A stretch of 64,000 nt of DNA from Bicyclus anynana. Lineage: Eukaryota; Arthropoda; Insecta; Lepidoptera; Nymphalidae. The notes beneath the pieces are model-generated. The model had not been told where the DNA came from, searched no databases, and was given only the letters and a program-made list of their open reading frames with translations. Both the position numbers and the translations under genes were made by a program. Within the stretch, counting starts at the first letter, position 1, and each line of letters begins with the position of its first letter. Location: NCBI RefSeq assembly GCF_947172395.1, contig NC_069094.1, positions 10,530,292 through 10,594,291 of the forward strand, read 5' to 3'. This document shows, in pieces, positions 53,770 to 64,000 of the stretch.

Positions 53770-54262
53770 AAATCCGTTCTCAAAATGTTTGTGTTATGTT
53801 AATGGAAATTGATATTATAGGAATATAATTCACAGTAGGTATTTAAATTTATAAGTAATTGAAAAGTGATTAGTTTATATTTGTATAAAAACAAAAACCA
53901 ATCATTACACTCTTTGAGTAATACGAATTTGGAACGTGAGAATTTAGTACCTGAAAGTTTAGCACTGTAAAAAATCCAAGTAAAAGCTGCCTTTCTTATT
54001 AATAAATAATAACTATTCACTTAATGTGATGACTTGAATAAAGCGAAAAAATTGTATAATTATTTGAGGGCATATTAAATTCCATTTCTTTAAAATTCAA
54101 TGTAATCAAAATGAAAATATGAATATGAAATTCATAATTCAATTGGAAATAGGATTTGCGGGATTTATCTAGAATAGGAATGACACTGGATTAGCTAGCG
54201 CTGGTTTGTCATACCGATATTATGGATTTAATAGTTGTTCGTAACCAATTCGCATTTTTGTT
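53770..54262. other. Unassigned
   Basis: AT-rich; no features recognised. Confidence 0.4.
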
Positions 54263-54263
54263 A

Positions 54264-54813
54264 GACTATCTATACTTATAATAAAACTGGTCGAATTCTA
54301 TACATTTATTCACAATTTGAGATTTTACTTATACCATTTGTAACACCAAACGTTACCGTAGCATAACTGACGCCAGCGCCATCTAGAATCTGTACTTATA
54401 ATACGAATTCTGTACATTTTGTACATACTGTACATTGAAGATATTTTGAAAATTTTTGTTGGGGGGCATTATATAATCGATACTGAAACAAAAATATTTT
54501 TTTTCGATTTTTTGTCTGTCCGTGATTTTTGTTATTCAGGCATCACGCTGAAACTACTGAATGAATTCAAATTAAACTTGACACAGTTATTGCGAAAATA
54601 AAATAAGAAGGGGTGAAATAGTTGGTTGAAAGTTTGTATGGAAAGTCCTTCATTTTTAGAGTTACAGTTTTAAAATTTTGTTTATAAATCATAAAAAAAT
54701 ACAAAATACAACAACATGAGATTAAATTTTTTTTTAAATCCTAACTCTAAAGTGGTGAAATAGGACTTGAAAGTTTACATTTCCACGCGGACGAAGTCGC
54801 GGGCGTCCGCTGG
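54264..54813 (+). mobile_element. Long Helitron-like element
   Basis: About 550 bp, longer than other copies. 'ctatacttataataaaactg' near the start, 'tgtctgtccgtgatttttgt' and 'ggcatcacgctgaaactact' inside. Ends with the hairpin GCGGACGAAGTCGCGGGCGT then CCGCTGG (mutated CTAG). Confidence 0.7.
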
Positions 54814-54841
54814 CTATAATTAAAAACCTTCTTTATTAAAA

Positions 54842-54905
54842 AAAATTAATGATGATGGCCTCCAGGCATCTTTATCATTATGGAACAGATCAATTGTTTT
54901 CTTCC
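54842..54905 (-). mobile_element. LINE C-terminal scrap
   Basis: 'gatgatggcctccaggcatc' parallels the DEFLNDKDAWRPLDQL-coding end at 33125-33200 in the same orientation. Confidence 0.55.
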
Positions 54906-54909
54906 GTGC

Positions 54910-55615
54910 TACATAATGCGTTTTTTTTTTAAATAGTAATTAATTCTGTCTTAAGTTCCATGAACCTCGATCCATAGTTACTGTTCGCTATTGAACGTTC
55001 TTCGCTATCAGATCACAAACGAAAATTGCTACATGGAGAGTCTTTAGAGATCAAAAAATAAAAAATAAAAATGTGCCCTTTAATCTTCGATATTTTTGTT
55101 ACAAAAATCTTGGGACTTTATGAAGTGATTCTGTAATGAAACGTGTGAATATTTTCTTTTCGTAGTAAAACACGATGAATGTTTGCCAACAGTAACAGTA
55201 AGTATTCTTAAACTTCCAAGAGTAACTTTGAGATTGATAATTTTAGCGGTTCTGAGGTAAGTTATGTTAATTTACGCGAATTATTTTATACTTAGCTATG
55301 TTGAATTTTATTGTTGTAGCAGCTACGCGAAACTTCAAAATCACAAAAACATTTAATCTATTGTTTGTATATGTTACCGTTAAATTGTAAAATAAAAGTA
55401 TGTTCAGTTAACAATATATCGACAGATTACTATATCGTGAACGAGATTATAAACTAACGTAAGTATTTTATAATTTAACGGTGACATAAATAATCCAATC
55501 ACCCGGATCATGTTAACAGATTGATTTTTATGATAATCGATTAATGAATTGGTTATTTATGATAAACTTGGAAGTTTAAACGCTTCTAAAGCATAATTAC
55601 ATATGCGTATACATC
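54910..55615. other. Unassigned
   Basis: Nothing recognisable. Confidence 0.4.
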
Positions 55616-55617
55616 TA

Positions 55618-55805
55618 ACTATGGGCATTCTACTCGTAAGAAGGCTAAGAGTCACTGAGCAGTCGATGCTCGCTTTTTGCTATATTTTTATCTCTGCGTG
55701 ATCGAATCAGAAATGGGATTATCAGAAGAGCTCAAGTTATCAACAAGTTACAACGAATCGTAAAGCTGAAGTGGCAATTGGTAAGGCATATTATGTGACT
55801 TCAAA
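55618..55805 (+). mobile_element. RTE-like LINE 3' region, decayed
   Basis: 'ctatgggcattctactcgta', 'tctctgcgtgatcgaatcag' and 'agctgaagtggcaattgg'. Several indels and stops; no GAT tail. Confidence 0.75.
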
Positions 55806-55982
55806 AGGCTTAAGCAGTGGAATCTAAAGGATGATGGGATTACAGACTACCTTTTCTTTTGATTTTACCAGAGTTAGTCGTAGGTACAGCTCGTGCGGAT
55901 TAACTTGATACCTGTTGAATGATATTTGTGATGTGTTTGGTAGCCAGATGTCAAATTAATGTGTCCGAGGTTTTATTACAAC

Positions 55983-56125
55983 ACTAGCGGACGCCCGCGT
56001 CTTCCGCGTGACATTCGGTTTTTTGCAAACCCCCGCAAAAAACAAAGATTTTCCATTAATACCAAAATTAATCTAAATCGGTTCAGCCAACGATGTGTTA
56101 TACAATAGATATGGTTCGTGCCTAC
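55983..56125 (-). mobile_element. Helitron-like element, short
   Basis: CTAGCGGACGCCCGCGTCTT at the left edge, with 'atcggttcagccaacgatg'. Confidence 0.75.
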
Positions 56126-56161
56126 AAAATCACTACAGAAATGATCCGAATTTCAGTTACA

Positions 56162-56270
56162 TTTAAGAAGAAGAAGAAGAAGAAGAAATACTTTATTGCA
56201 CACAAAAATACAATTATAAATTGAAACATTAAAAACATAAATTAAACTTAAGGAATAATTTATATTTTAT
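56162..56270 (-). mobile_element. LINE 3' UTR
   Basis: (GAA)n, then 'atactttattgcacacaaaa' and 'atacaattataaattgaaac', nearly identical to 35078-35150. Confidence 0.7.
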
Positions 56271-56274
56271 AAGT

Positions 56275-56910
56275 ATGTAGTTTTTACACTTCCAGAACAG
56301 ACAACTCAACATTGTAGACAATATTAAGGTATTATTTGTTTGAATAACTTTCGTCTTTTAATTTAATAAGCGAATAAATTAAGACAATTATGCATATTTC
56401 CGCCTCAGTTTTGATGCGCTAGTGCCCTATCTCTAGTATAGAATATCGTTGTATTTTGCCATGAAAAGGTACCAGACAGATATAGTTACCTACACATTAA
56501 TAAAAGGTATGGATGTAATTGAAATGTTGTATGGAAAAGGGACATTAAGGTGTAAAAGAACAACAGGGTAAATGCAATTTACTTCCATTATAAGAGGGTT
56601 GTAAATTCACGTTCGGCTCAGGCAAATCTAATTTCAACGGTGTAACATTACATTTCGACGAAAATATAGCTTTGGTATGGAGATGAGTTAACGTATTTGG
56701 TTTGAGTATTTTTGGAAATAACACATAATAGAACAACGAAGCGAAATAATCGGATACAAGTTTTAAACATTAAATTTATTCAATAGCAGATCGATTTATT
56801 GGAAGTTATATTGGAGTTTAATTTTTTTTTTATTTTCAGCTTTAAACTATTCATTCATATTATAGCCAGGGATCCCTAGAACATTTTGTACACCTGATTA
56901 TTATCAAGCA
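56275..56910. other. Unassigned
   Basis: Nothing recognisable. Confidence 0.4.
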
Positions 56911-56914
56911 AATT

Positions 56915-57145
56915 TTTCGTGAGTAGCTTCATCTCGATGAGACGATCAACTTTTTTATTTACAAAAAATTTTTGATTCTGGTAGCTAACTGAGTTACCAG
57001 GAAATAAAATTTCAGAGCGTCGGAACAAGATAATGTACCACGCAATTTGTAAGACATTGTTGTAATCAACAGTAAAAAAACATCTAGTTAGTAACAACTT
57101 TTGTTACTCTACCATTGAGGTTATTATCGTTACCGTAGCTACCCA
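56915..57145. mobile_element. MITE related to 8051-8258
   Basis: 'cgtgagtagcttcatct', 'caacttttttattta' and 'ggtagctaactgagttacc' parallel the 8051 element. A partial right end ('cgttaccgtagctacc') lies near 57130. Diverged and with extra internal sequence. Confidence 0.5.
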
Positions 57146-57202
57146 CTATATCGACATAATATAGTCTTGAGAATTAAAAAACTTTATCTTCTTATGAATA
57201 CC

Positions 57203-57253
57203 GGCAAAAATGAACCGCCAGGCGATTTAGCAATCCGGTATGATATAATGCGT
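57203..57253 (+). mobile_element. SINE family A scrap
   Basis: 'accgccaggcgatttagcaa' followed by 'tccggtatgat'. Confidence 0.5.
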
Positions 57254-57328
57254 CGATACTAGTAAAAATAATATGTATAGTAAGTTAGTTAATACATATT
57301 TATCACAGTCTAACATCACACTATCACA

Positions 57329-57464
57329 AAAATATTATAAAGGCGAAAGTTCGTGTGTAAATGTGTAAGTGTGTAAGTATGTTTGTTCCTCTTTTACGCT
57401 GCAGCTACTAAAGCGATTTGGCTGAAATTTGAAATGGAAATAGATTTTACTCTGGATTAACACA
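57329..57464 (+). mobile_element. Helitron-like element, 5' part
   Basis: 'aatattataaaggcgaaagt' to 'tactctggattaacac', truncated where the next copy begins. Confidence 0.75.
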
Positions 57465-57685
57465 TCACACTAATATTAAAAAAGTTGAAAGTTCGTGTGA
57501 GTGTGTGTATGTTTTTTTCTCCTTTACGTTGCGGCTACTGAAGCGAAATGGCTGAAATTTGAAATGGATATAGATTTTATTCTGGATTAACACATAGGCT
57601 ACTTTTCATCCCGGAAAAATCCATAGTTCGCGCGGGATTTGTAAAAACTGAATTCCACGCGGACGAAGTCGCGGGCGTCCACTAG
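57465..57685 (+). mobile_element. Helitron-like element, full
   Basis: Starts TCACACTAATATTAAAAAAG; 'cataggctacttttcatccc'; ends CGGACGAAGTCGCGGGCGTC, then CACTAG before T. In tandem with the preceding copy. Confidence 0.85.
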
Positions 57686-57689
57686 TATT

Positions 57690-58400
57690 GAATAAAATAT
57701 AAAAAATGCGTAAAGTTTCTGCTTCTATTCTATTCCATTCATTGTATCGCTATTATTTATTAGTTCATTCGTTCGATCGACAGATGTGTGTACTGCGTAG
57801 CTATTCAGATTTCGATCACCTAGAAACCGATCGAGCGTCAATACCGAAATACACCCTAATATAAACAACGTCAAGATTTCAAATATGAACCCGTTGTGAC
57901 ATGAAGTGGAAACTTTTCCCCCTCAAACATTTCATGGCAGCCGAACGAGCGATTTCTTATTTGCACAGACATTATTTTGTTATTCACTGTCCGGATAAAT
58001 CTTCTGATGTACAAGAATCTTCGGATTTTATTCGGTCTTGCTTCATTTGTAACTTGGCTTGATGATCCCTTCTTTTTTGTAAGAGCTTTTTTATATTATT
58101 TTATGCGTAGGTACATATTCTATTGTAACTGTAAGTACACTAAAAATCTCCCTCTTTATGGATAGGGGATCTTTTTCTTCTTCTTTCCTGGGCCGTTTCC
58201 GCACTTGGTCACTAAAGGTTGTCTGTTGTACGTCGGTTCATATGGTGCTGGTCTCCACTGGAGTCACTCCAGATAGGGGATAGGAGATAGGGGAACTTAG
58301 ACTACCAAGCAGCTCCAATGCGGTTTAAAAGGATGATAAAATATAGATAATAATGTCCAAACTCCGACTACTTACGTATGGACCTGCCTAGCTACTTTTC
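57690..58400. other. Unassigned
   Basis: 'ggtctccactggagtcactc' near 58250 looks repeat-like. No gene seen. Confidence 0.4.
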
Positions 58401-58404
58401 TGTC

Positions 58405-58441
58405 AAAGTAGGTATATGATCAACGATCATATACCTACTTT
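58405..58441. repeat. Perfect hairpin, 17-bp arms
   Basis: AAAGTAGGTATATGATC and its complement, spacer AAC. Confidence 0.93.
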
Positions 58442-58444
58442 AAT

Positions 58445-59120
58445 TGTAACAACTGTCTCTTTAGAATCGATTTTTATAGTTGTAATCGTGTCTGTCGGTT
58501 AAAGAGCTCCTTAAATTTTTTTGTTTAGTTTAATGGTGTAAAAAACGGACAATAAATACTAGCTTATTATATGATTTATCTAAGCTCGTTTTCCCCAAAA
58601 AATTACAGATATTTTTGTTCGTGAATTTGGGTGCGATACTGATCTTTAAATAATTAGTCTGAGTGAAGTGAGAATAATATAAGCTTTTTTTATTTTAAAA
58701 TCTATCCATTTTATGTTGTTCCATTGTTGTTCTTTAAGATTGATAAGATAAAGTATCCTCAGATACAATTATTGTCATCTTAACAATCTGTGAATAACAC
58801 TCTTTTCAAGTATGGTGTATTCAAGTACCTACTTTTATTACGTATATTCTAACAGCAAATTTCTAAGGTAATAAGAGACATTGTAATTACTTCTAAAGTA
58901 TTAATAAAAGGTTAAAGTTTTAAGGTTTAACACCGTTCTCATAAAAACTTTCGACGTCCTATGTTTCAAGGAATCTTCAAAGGGATTGAATTTCAAATAT
59001 CACCTTGTTAGTAAGCGCCTCCGGTGTAAAAGGCGTTGCTTCTAGTTACCCGTACATCTCACACTTCGTTGAAAAAGTTTCCAAATTTCAGCAATACATT
59101 GAAGGCTTCATTTTATTTTA
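58445..59120. other. Unassigned
   Basis: AT-rich; nothing recognised. Confidence 0.4.
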
Positions 59121-59123
59121 GTA

Positions 59124-59308
59124 CTAAAAGACTTGCGACTTCGTCCACGGAAAATTCAGTCACAAATCCCGCGGGAATCATGGATTTTCGTGATAAAATC
59201 TAATCTATCTCCATCATTATTCATTCCATATTCCAACCGAATCCAATCAGACTTTGCGTGAAAGAGTAACAACTATTCAAATTTACTTTCGCCTTTATAC
59301 TATTACAT
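59124..59308 (-). mobile_element. Helitron-like element, diverged
   Basis: 'acttgcgacttcgtccacgg' and 'gcgggaatcatggattttcg', then 'tactattacata'. CTAG mutated. Confidence 0.7.
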
Positions 59309-59440
59309 ACATACATATTTTTTTCTCTGTTAAGTACATACATTATAGACTTATAAATTTAGTACTTCATAACTTTGGTACTTCATAAACTACTGCTATC
59401 CGCTTGATTAGGATACAATGAGTGTCATTTGTTTTACTAG

Positions 59441-59741
59441 TCGTCGTCGTCGTCGTTATCAACCCATATACGGCTCACTGCTGAGCTCGAGTCTCCTCTC
59501 AGAATGAGAGGGGTTAGGCCAATAGTCCACCACGCTGGCCCAATGCGGATTGGCAGACTTCACACACGCAGAGAATTAAGAAATTCTCTGGTATGCAGGT
59601 TTCCTCACGATGTTTTCCTTCACCGTTTGAGACGCGTGAAATTTAATTTCTTAAAATGCATACAACTGAAAAGTTGGACCGGATTCGAACCCACATCTTC
59701 CGGAAACGGAGGCAAAGGTCATATCCACTGGGCTATCACGA
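59441..59741 (-). mobile_element. SINE family B, near full-length
   Basis: (TCG)n tail at the left; head complement 'ccactgggctatcacg' at the right. A short deletion removes 'ggtggtgcatgcccc'-type sequence before the B box. Confidence 0.93.
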
Positions 59742-59744
59742 CTT

Positions 59745-60040
59745 ACTAGTACTGAAACTCAAAACATGATACACTTGCATTTCTGTAGCAATAGTAGGCG
59801 TACTTTGTTAGTGTGGCTCACACGGGCATCTACATACTCGTGAAAGCAAATTTGATACATGTGTATAGTGAATTTGTCGGGAAGCGATGGACCGGCAGAA
59901 ATAATGCATTATTCATCCCCCCTATCTCAATATTTAGTACTCACGAGTTTGACGGAAAACTTTTAGGACCTTTGTATCGATTTGTACTTAGAGTGCTTTA
60001 TAGAAAACTTGGAATTCCTACTCCACATATTCATTCATGC
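59745..60040. other. Unassigned
   Basis: 59900-59935 ('aatgcattattcatcccccc') echoes 62402-62435. Otherwise nothing recognised. Confidence 0.4.
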
Positions 60041-60044
60041 AAGC

Positions 60045-60388
60045 TATGCTCGGAGTATCTGCGTGATCGAATCAGAAATGAGGAGATCCGCAGAAGAACC
60101 AAAGTCACCGACATAGCTCAACGAGACGCGAAGCTGAAGTGGCAATGGGCAGGGCACATAGTTCGAAAAGCCGATGGACGTTGAGGTCCCAAGGTGCTGA
60201 AATGGCGACCCCGTACTACAAAGACCCAGACAGTGTTGGTAGACCCTTCATCAGGAACTGACGACATCAAGCGAGTCGCAGGGGTTCGCTGGATGCAGGT
60301 GGCTCAGTATCGTGATGTTTGGAACAAACAAATGGCCTGTGTTCTGCAGTGGATGTCCATCGGCTGATATGATGATGATGATGATGAT
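60045..60388 (+). mobile_element. RTE-like LINE 3' end
   Basis: RDRIRNEEIRRRTKVTDIAQ and LKWQWAGHIVRKADGR, then a stop, ending 'cagtggatgtccatcggctg' and a GATGATGATGATGATGA tail. Confidence 0.9.
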
Positions 60389-60404
60389 ACTTACTCATCC
60401 TCTG

Positions 60405-60697
60405 TGCCTGAAGACAAAAATCTTCGAACAGTGCGTGTTGCCAGTGATAACCTATGGTTCCGAGACTATGGTCGCTAACTATGGGCCTCATAAGACTCAG
60501 AATCACACAGGGGACCTGGAATGGTGACCTCGCACTACAAAGCGCAGTGTTGGTCGACCCAGGTGGACTGACAACATCAAGCGAGTCGCAAGGATTCACT
60601 AGATGCAGGCGCCTCAGAATCGTGGTGTTTGGAAGTCCCTACAAAAGGCCTGCAGTGGACGTCCATCGGCTGAAATGATGATGATGATGATGATATT
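60405..60697 (+). mobile_element. RTE-like LINE 3' end, second tandem copy
   Basis: Starts further 5': LKTKIFEQCVLPVITYGSET, then 'cgctaactatgggcctcata' with a deletion, ending in GAT repeats. The GAT tail of the preceding copy lies 17 bp upstream, so one copy probably inserted at the tail of the other. Confidence 0.88.
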
Positions 60698-60835
60698 TAC
60701 ATTCAATAAAACACATTGTAGTAAGTTAACGCGTGAGTTGTCTCAGACAAGGCCAAAAGTTAAAGAAATAACAATTAAAAAACAAGTATCTCATAATTTG
60801 ATAGTGAGTTGTTGATTTATTTTGCTATTATCCAG

Positions 60836-61008
60836 AAAAACTGCCGAATCCATGCGACAACGCCAAATGCCATGCAGAAAATCTTCTCCGCAAGTTTCAC
60901 CCCGAAACCCAAGCATTCTCAGAAGGTGTTGACTCTACAATGTTCCAATGCGATATCTTAGTTGCAATAACTCTTTCTTCTCATTCATTTCTCTCATTTA
61001 TTAAATAA
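60836..61008 (+). CDS. Candidate distal exon (possibly terminal)
   Basis: Acceptor with T-rich tract (TTTTGCTATTATCCAG) before 60836. Two bases complete the codon begun by G at 25935, giving Glu, and the frame stays open to TAA at 61006-61008. It encodes EKLPNPCDNAKCHAENLLRK, then FHPETQAFSEGVDSTMFQCD and a more hydrophobic tail. Three Cys within about 40 residues suit an extracellular segment after the type II span. A Cys-X4-Cys followed by a Leu-rich helix just after a membrane span recalls the start of the M13 (neprilysin-like) ectodomain, but conserved residues beyond that are not evident, so this is only a hint. The real exon may end at an internal donor (for example GAAG/GTGTTG at 60923-60926 or TTA/GTTGCA near 60961), leaving the stop in intron. 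Confidence 0.45.
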
Positions 61009-61036
61009 GACATGGTCTTATTTAATAAATGAGAGA
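60990..61036. repeat. Perfect hairpin, 22-bp arms
   Basis: TCTCTCATTTATTAAATAAG plus AC, spacer ATG, exact complement to 61036. It overlaps the TAA that would end the candidate exon. Confidence 0.95.
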
Positions 61037-61039
61037 CAT

Positions 61040-62622
61040 CATTAAAAGCCAACATTTAAAAAAAATCTGATTAAATTTTTGTTTACTTTAGAGGTTAATC
61101 CTTAGATCGCATACACCATTATCATGGGTGTGATTCCGCTATTTTATAATCGTCGATGTAATTCGCCTATAATAAATTTTATTAGAATTTCAACTTTATG
61201 TCGATGGGATGCCAAAAATAAATGTCACTAACGACGTTGTCACCATGGAAATAAGCGATGTCACATCGCTGTAACTTTACAGAATGCAGGGGTATATATA
61301 CGACATGGCGTGTTGTCCGCTGTTATATCTCGTGAGTTGTATATGCCCAGTCCATTATCATTATCGGATTGTCGAGCCGCCAGTACTACTGTCGTGAGCG
61401 ACACATTTCATACATGAAATTTTATGATTAATCTGAAAACCATATATAGCGATGTACGAGTATTAGAATTGAATAAAATCAGTCAAGTTACACTTTTGTA
61501 AATCCCCCGACATTCATAAATAGACACCAGGAAAACGACTTTATATCTATAAATAATAATATAGTGCTAATATTTATTTATTTTACTTATACATATTTGC
61601 ACATAACAACATAAGAAGAAAAAACAAAGAAATAGTTTTAAAAAAACACAAGATATTTTCCGATTGACTTATTGGATTTTCATCATAATGTGTGAATATC
61701 AATATCAACAATCATTGTAGGAAATTTCTAATTTCCAACAACAACAAGCAGCGTGGTGAAGGCAGTGTAACCCATAAAAAAACAAACGTCACGCGTCTGG
61801 ACATCCGCATATAAGCACAAACTTTTTTCATAATTTGTATTTCAAAATTTACCAGTGACAAATATTACGTAAATGAATATAATAATCACTAATTACCTGC
61901 CAATAAAAAAATACTCCATCTTATTTCTTTAGTTTTTGTGAACAGTTTTTAAAATATTTAAAAACATAAGACTCCATTTTTCTAGAATAATATTGAAAGT
62001 TACTTATGCGACGCTTCATGTCGTACTGACTCGAGAATGTATTAGTTTTTGAATTTTGTATTTGGAGCGGCTACGACACCGTCATGTTCCGTGCGCTCCA
62101 TCTACCTATTATTCTTAATCTGTGTATTCGGTAGACAATTTCAGGAAATATTTCCAATATATCGACGTAAAATTCAACGAGTTATAGTAGGTATCTAACA
62201 ACAATCCGACCACAACCGCAAACATCGAAACTCTGCACATAACTCCTATTATTTGTCAATTTCAAGGGCCTTAGGCCGAAACACAACTTTACAATCAAGT
62301 GAACAGAGCATCCAGTTTGTCTCGGCAGCACAAACTTTGCGTCGCCCAGGCCGATGTATACACAAGTATCTATCCACTACAAAGGATGACTGGACGTGGA
62401 AAATGCATTATTCATGACCCCGATCTCAATAAGTGTCACCGTGTTAACAGTGGTTGTTGAAAAATCTCCAACGCCCTCTACCGCGTCGCTTTTTTATTTG
62501 CTGAACTACACGAATAGAGCGGTATTCAATTACTTTTTATCGGTATGCGAATGAATTATATAAAATGGAATAGTTTATTTTCATGTTTTCATTTCATTTT
62601 CTTTGTAATTTTTAGTTGTTAT
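61040..62622. other. 1.6 kb unassigned
   Basis: A TATATATA at 61293-61300 in less AT-biased surroundings (61240-61400) could be chance. No ORF, SINE, LINE or TIR recognised. Confidence 0.4.
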
Positions 62623-62627
62623 TATTA

Positions 62628-62877
62628 TCACACTAATATTATAAAGGCGAAAGTTTGTGTGTAAGTGTGATAGTGTGAAAATGTGTATGTGTGTAAGTAT
62701 GTTTGTTCCTCTTTTACGCTGCGGCTACAAAAAGCGATTTGGCTGAAATTTGGAATGGAAATAGATTTTATTCTTGATTAACATATAGGCTACTTTTCAT
62801 CCCGGTAAAATCCATGGTTCCCGCGGGAATCGTGAAAAACTGAATTCCACGCGGACAAAGTCGCGAGCGTCCGCTAG
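62628..62877 (+). mobile_element. Non-autonomous Helitron-like element, full
   Basis: TCACACTAATATTATAAAGG at the 5' end; 'aaatccatggttcccgcggg'; 3' hairpin GCGGACAAAGTCGCGAGCGT, then CCGCTAG before T. Confidence 0.9.
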
Positions 62878-62981
62878 TATTTTATATTTGCTGAACGAAA
62901 TGATGGTCGTGAAGTTTTGGAAGAATGTGTGGCTACAATAAAACTAAGCTTGAACTTAGTAGGTACAATACTTTATTGTCA

Positions 62982-63075
62982 ATTAGCAGACACCCCATGG
63001 TTGCATCCGTGTAGTAGTCCCATGGAAATACAGCTTTTGATTTTGATTGCTGAAAGAAGTAATTTCGAAGCCTAT
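62982..63075 (-). mobile_element. Helitron-like scrap
   Basis: 'agcagacaccccatggttgc' and 'gtgtagtagtcccatggaaa' match the reversed 3' part. Confidence 0.5.
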
Positions 63076-63079
63076 TCCA

Positions 63080-64000
63080 TAAAAATACAAAATTAAATGT
63101 TATCCCTTTAAAATACCCTAACTACTTCAGTTACCGCATAAAGTACCTATGCATACGTCCTATAATAAATATTTATTGGATCTACAACTTGGGGATTAAG
63201 GACGAATTGGATTGATAAGACCATATTGATTAAAATGTTTGAAGAAAAGCAAATCCGTATTTCATTTAGAACTAGCTTTTGTTTGGTCCTATCTCTCGGG
63301 AACAGGATTTTTTTTTCTGGGTGTTAAGGTAATCGAATCCAGTCTTACAAGGTACGATTACACAACTGGCAGAGATATATAAAGTGTGATGGTGGACAGT
63401 TGAGGGTAGGGTTGCCAACATTTTTTGAGAAAAATATAGTATTTTTTAGATTTAGCTATAAAAAATATAGTAGGCACCTACGCTTAAATAAAATATAGTA
63501 TTAGTATAAGCAAAAATCGACATTTATTTTTAAAAAATGAAATTTATTTCTAAAATAAGAGTGGCATAGATATGCTTTTTAAACAAAAAAAGACTTTTCA
63601 AAATTGGTTTAGAAATTTATCTTATAATCTTATGAAGTAACAAAAATTTAAAAAAAACATACGCATATGAGAACCTCCTCCTTTTTTAAAGTCGGTTAAA
63701 AACTACAGCAAAAGTCTAACTACTAAACAGCAATAATCTATTTGCCTTGCTTGCTTTTATATAACTTTCTCGAGGGCTTTATTTATAAGCCAAATGTTGA
63801 GCTTATGAATATTTAATGCGATTCTTTCCACGGGATACATGCGAGTGTGTAATCGATTTTTCTTAATCATTTACACAAATTAAATTTATTTGCTCAAACA
63901 TAGCCTTATAGATGTTAAATTACTTTCTAGTCACGACATATTTTGCCATTTTAGCGTGTCATACAATTTTTTTTATTACTGAATTTATTTAAGATCGATT
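63080..64000. other. Right window edge, mostly unassigned
   Basis: 'agaacctcctccttttttaa' and 'agtcggttaaa' at 63669-63700 is an 'accgacttc' terminus. Three 'aatatagta' repeats occur at 63435-63500. No gene seen. Confidence 0.4.

Noticed and set aside
61240..61400. Core promoter around TATATATA at 61293
   Set aside because: TATA-like strings are common in such AT-rich DNA and no downstream ORF or initiator supports it.

Overview
The window is AT-rich, intron- and repeat-dominated animal nuclear DNA, almost certainly from a moth or butterfly (Lepidoptera). The evidence is the set of dispersed repeats: two tRNA-headed SINE families, many short Helitron-like elements ending in a hairpin plus CTAG(T), 3' ends of RTE-like LINEs with (GAT)n tails, and sequences containing 'accgacttcaaaaaggagg'. 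All of these are familiar from lepidopteran genomes. There is no bacterial-type gene organisation, no true tRNA or rRNA gene and no CRISPR array.

One protein-coding gene can be supported. It lies on the + strand and its exons join in frame at consensus splice sites: 18160-18325, 22835-22946, 23530-23674 and 25806-25935. Together they encode about 184 residues: an Ala/Arg-rich helical stretch, then very basic Lys/Arg-rich segments, then one hydrophobic membrane span. Basic residues before the span suggest a type II single-pass protein with a cytosolic N terminus. I do not recognise the family. A possible first exon (ATG at 11578, donor at 11599) and a possible distal exon (60836-61008, after a 34.9 kb intron) have compatible phases but are less certain. 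If both are right, the gene covers most of the window and nearly everything else is intron.

Layout: 1-11 kb holds MITEs, SINEs and LINE fragments. 11-26 kb holds the gene exons separated by transposon debris, a 37-bp minisatellite and a pair of inverted MITE copies. 26-32 kb holds MITEs, a 390-bp foldback element and LINE tails. 32.9-34.5 kb holds a dead LINE with a recognisable reverse transcriptase on the - strand. 35.8-36.6 kb holds a tandem duplication with an element inserted in one copy. 37-48 kb is crowded with Helitron-like elements and SINEs in both orientations. 48.7-49.9 kb is a ~255-bp tandem array of five units. 50-60 kb holds more SINEs, TIR elements and LINE tails. 60.8-61.0 kb holds the candidate distal exon, and the last 3 kb is mostly unassigned.

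The most unusual structural signal is a scatter of perfect or near-perfect inverted repeats (arms 10-35 bp, spacers 0-10 bp) unrelated to each other in sequence, including two spacerless 44-bp palindromes. One lies inside a Helitron-like copy whose relatives lack it, which suggests de novo local inverted duplication rather than transposition. I found no clear evidence of a new multi-gene biological system.
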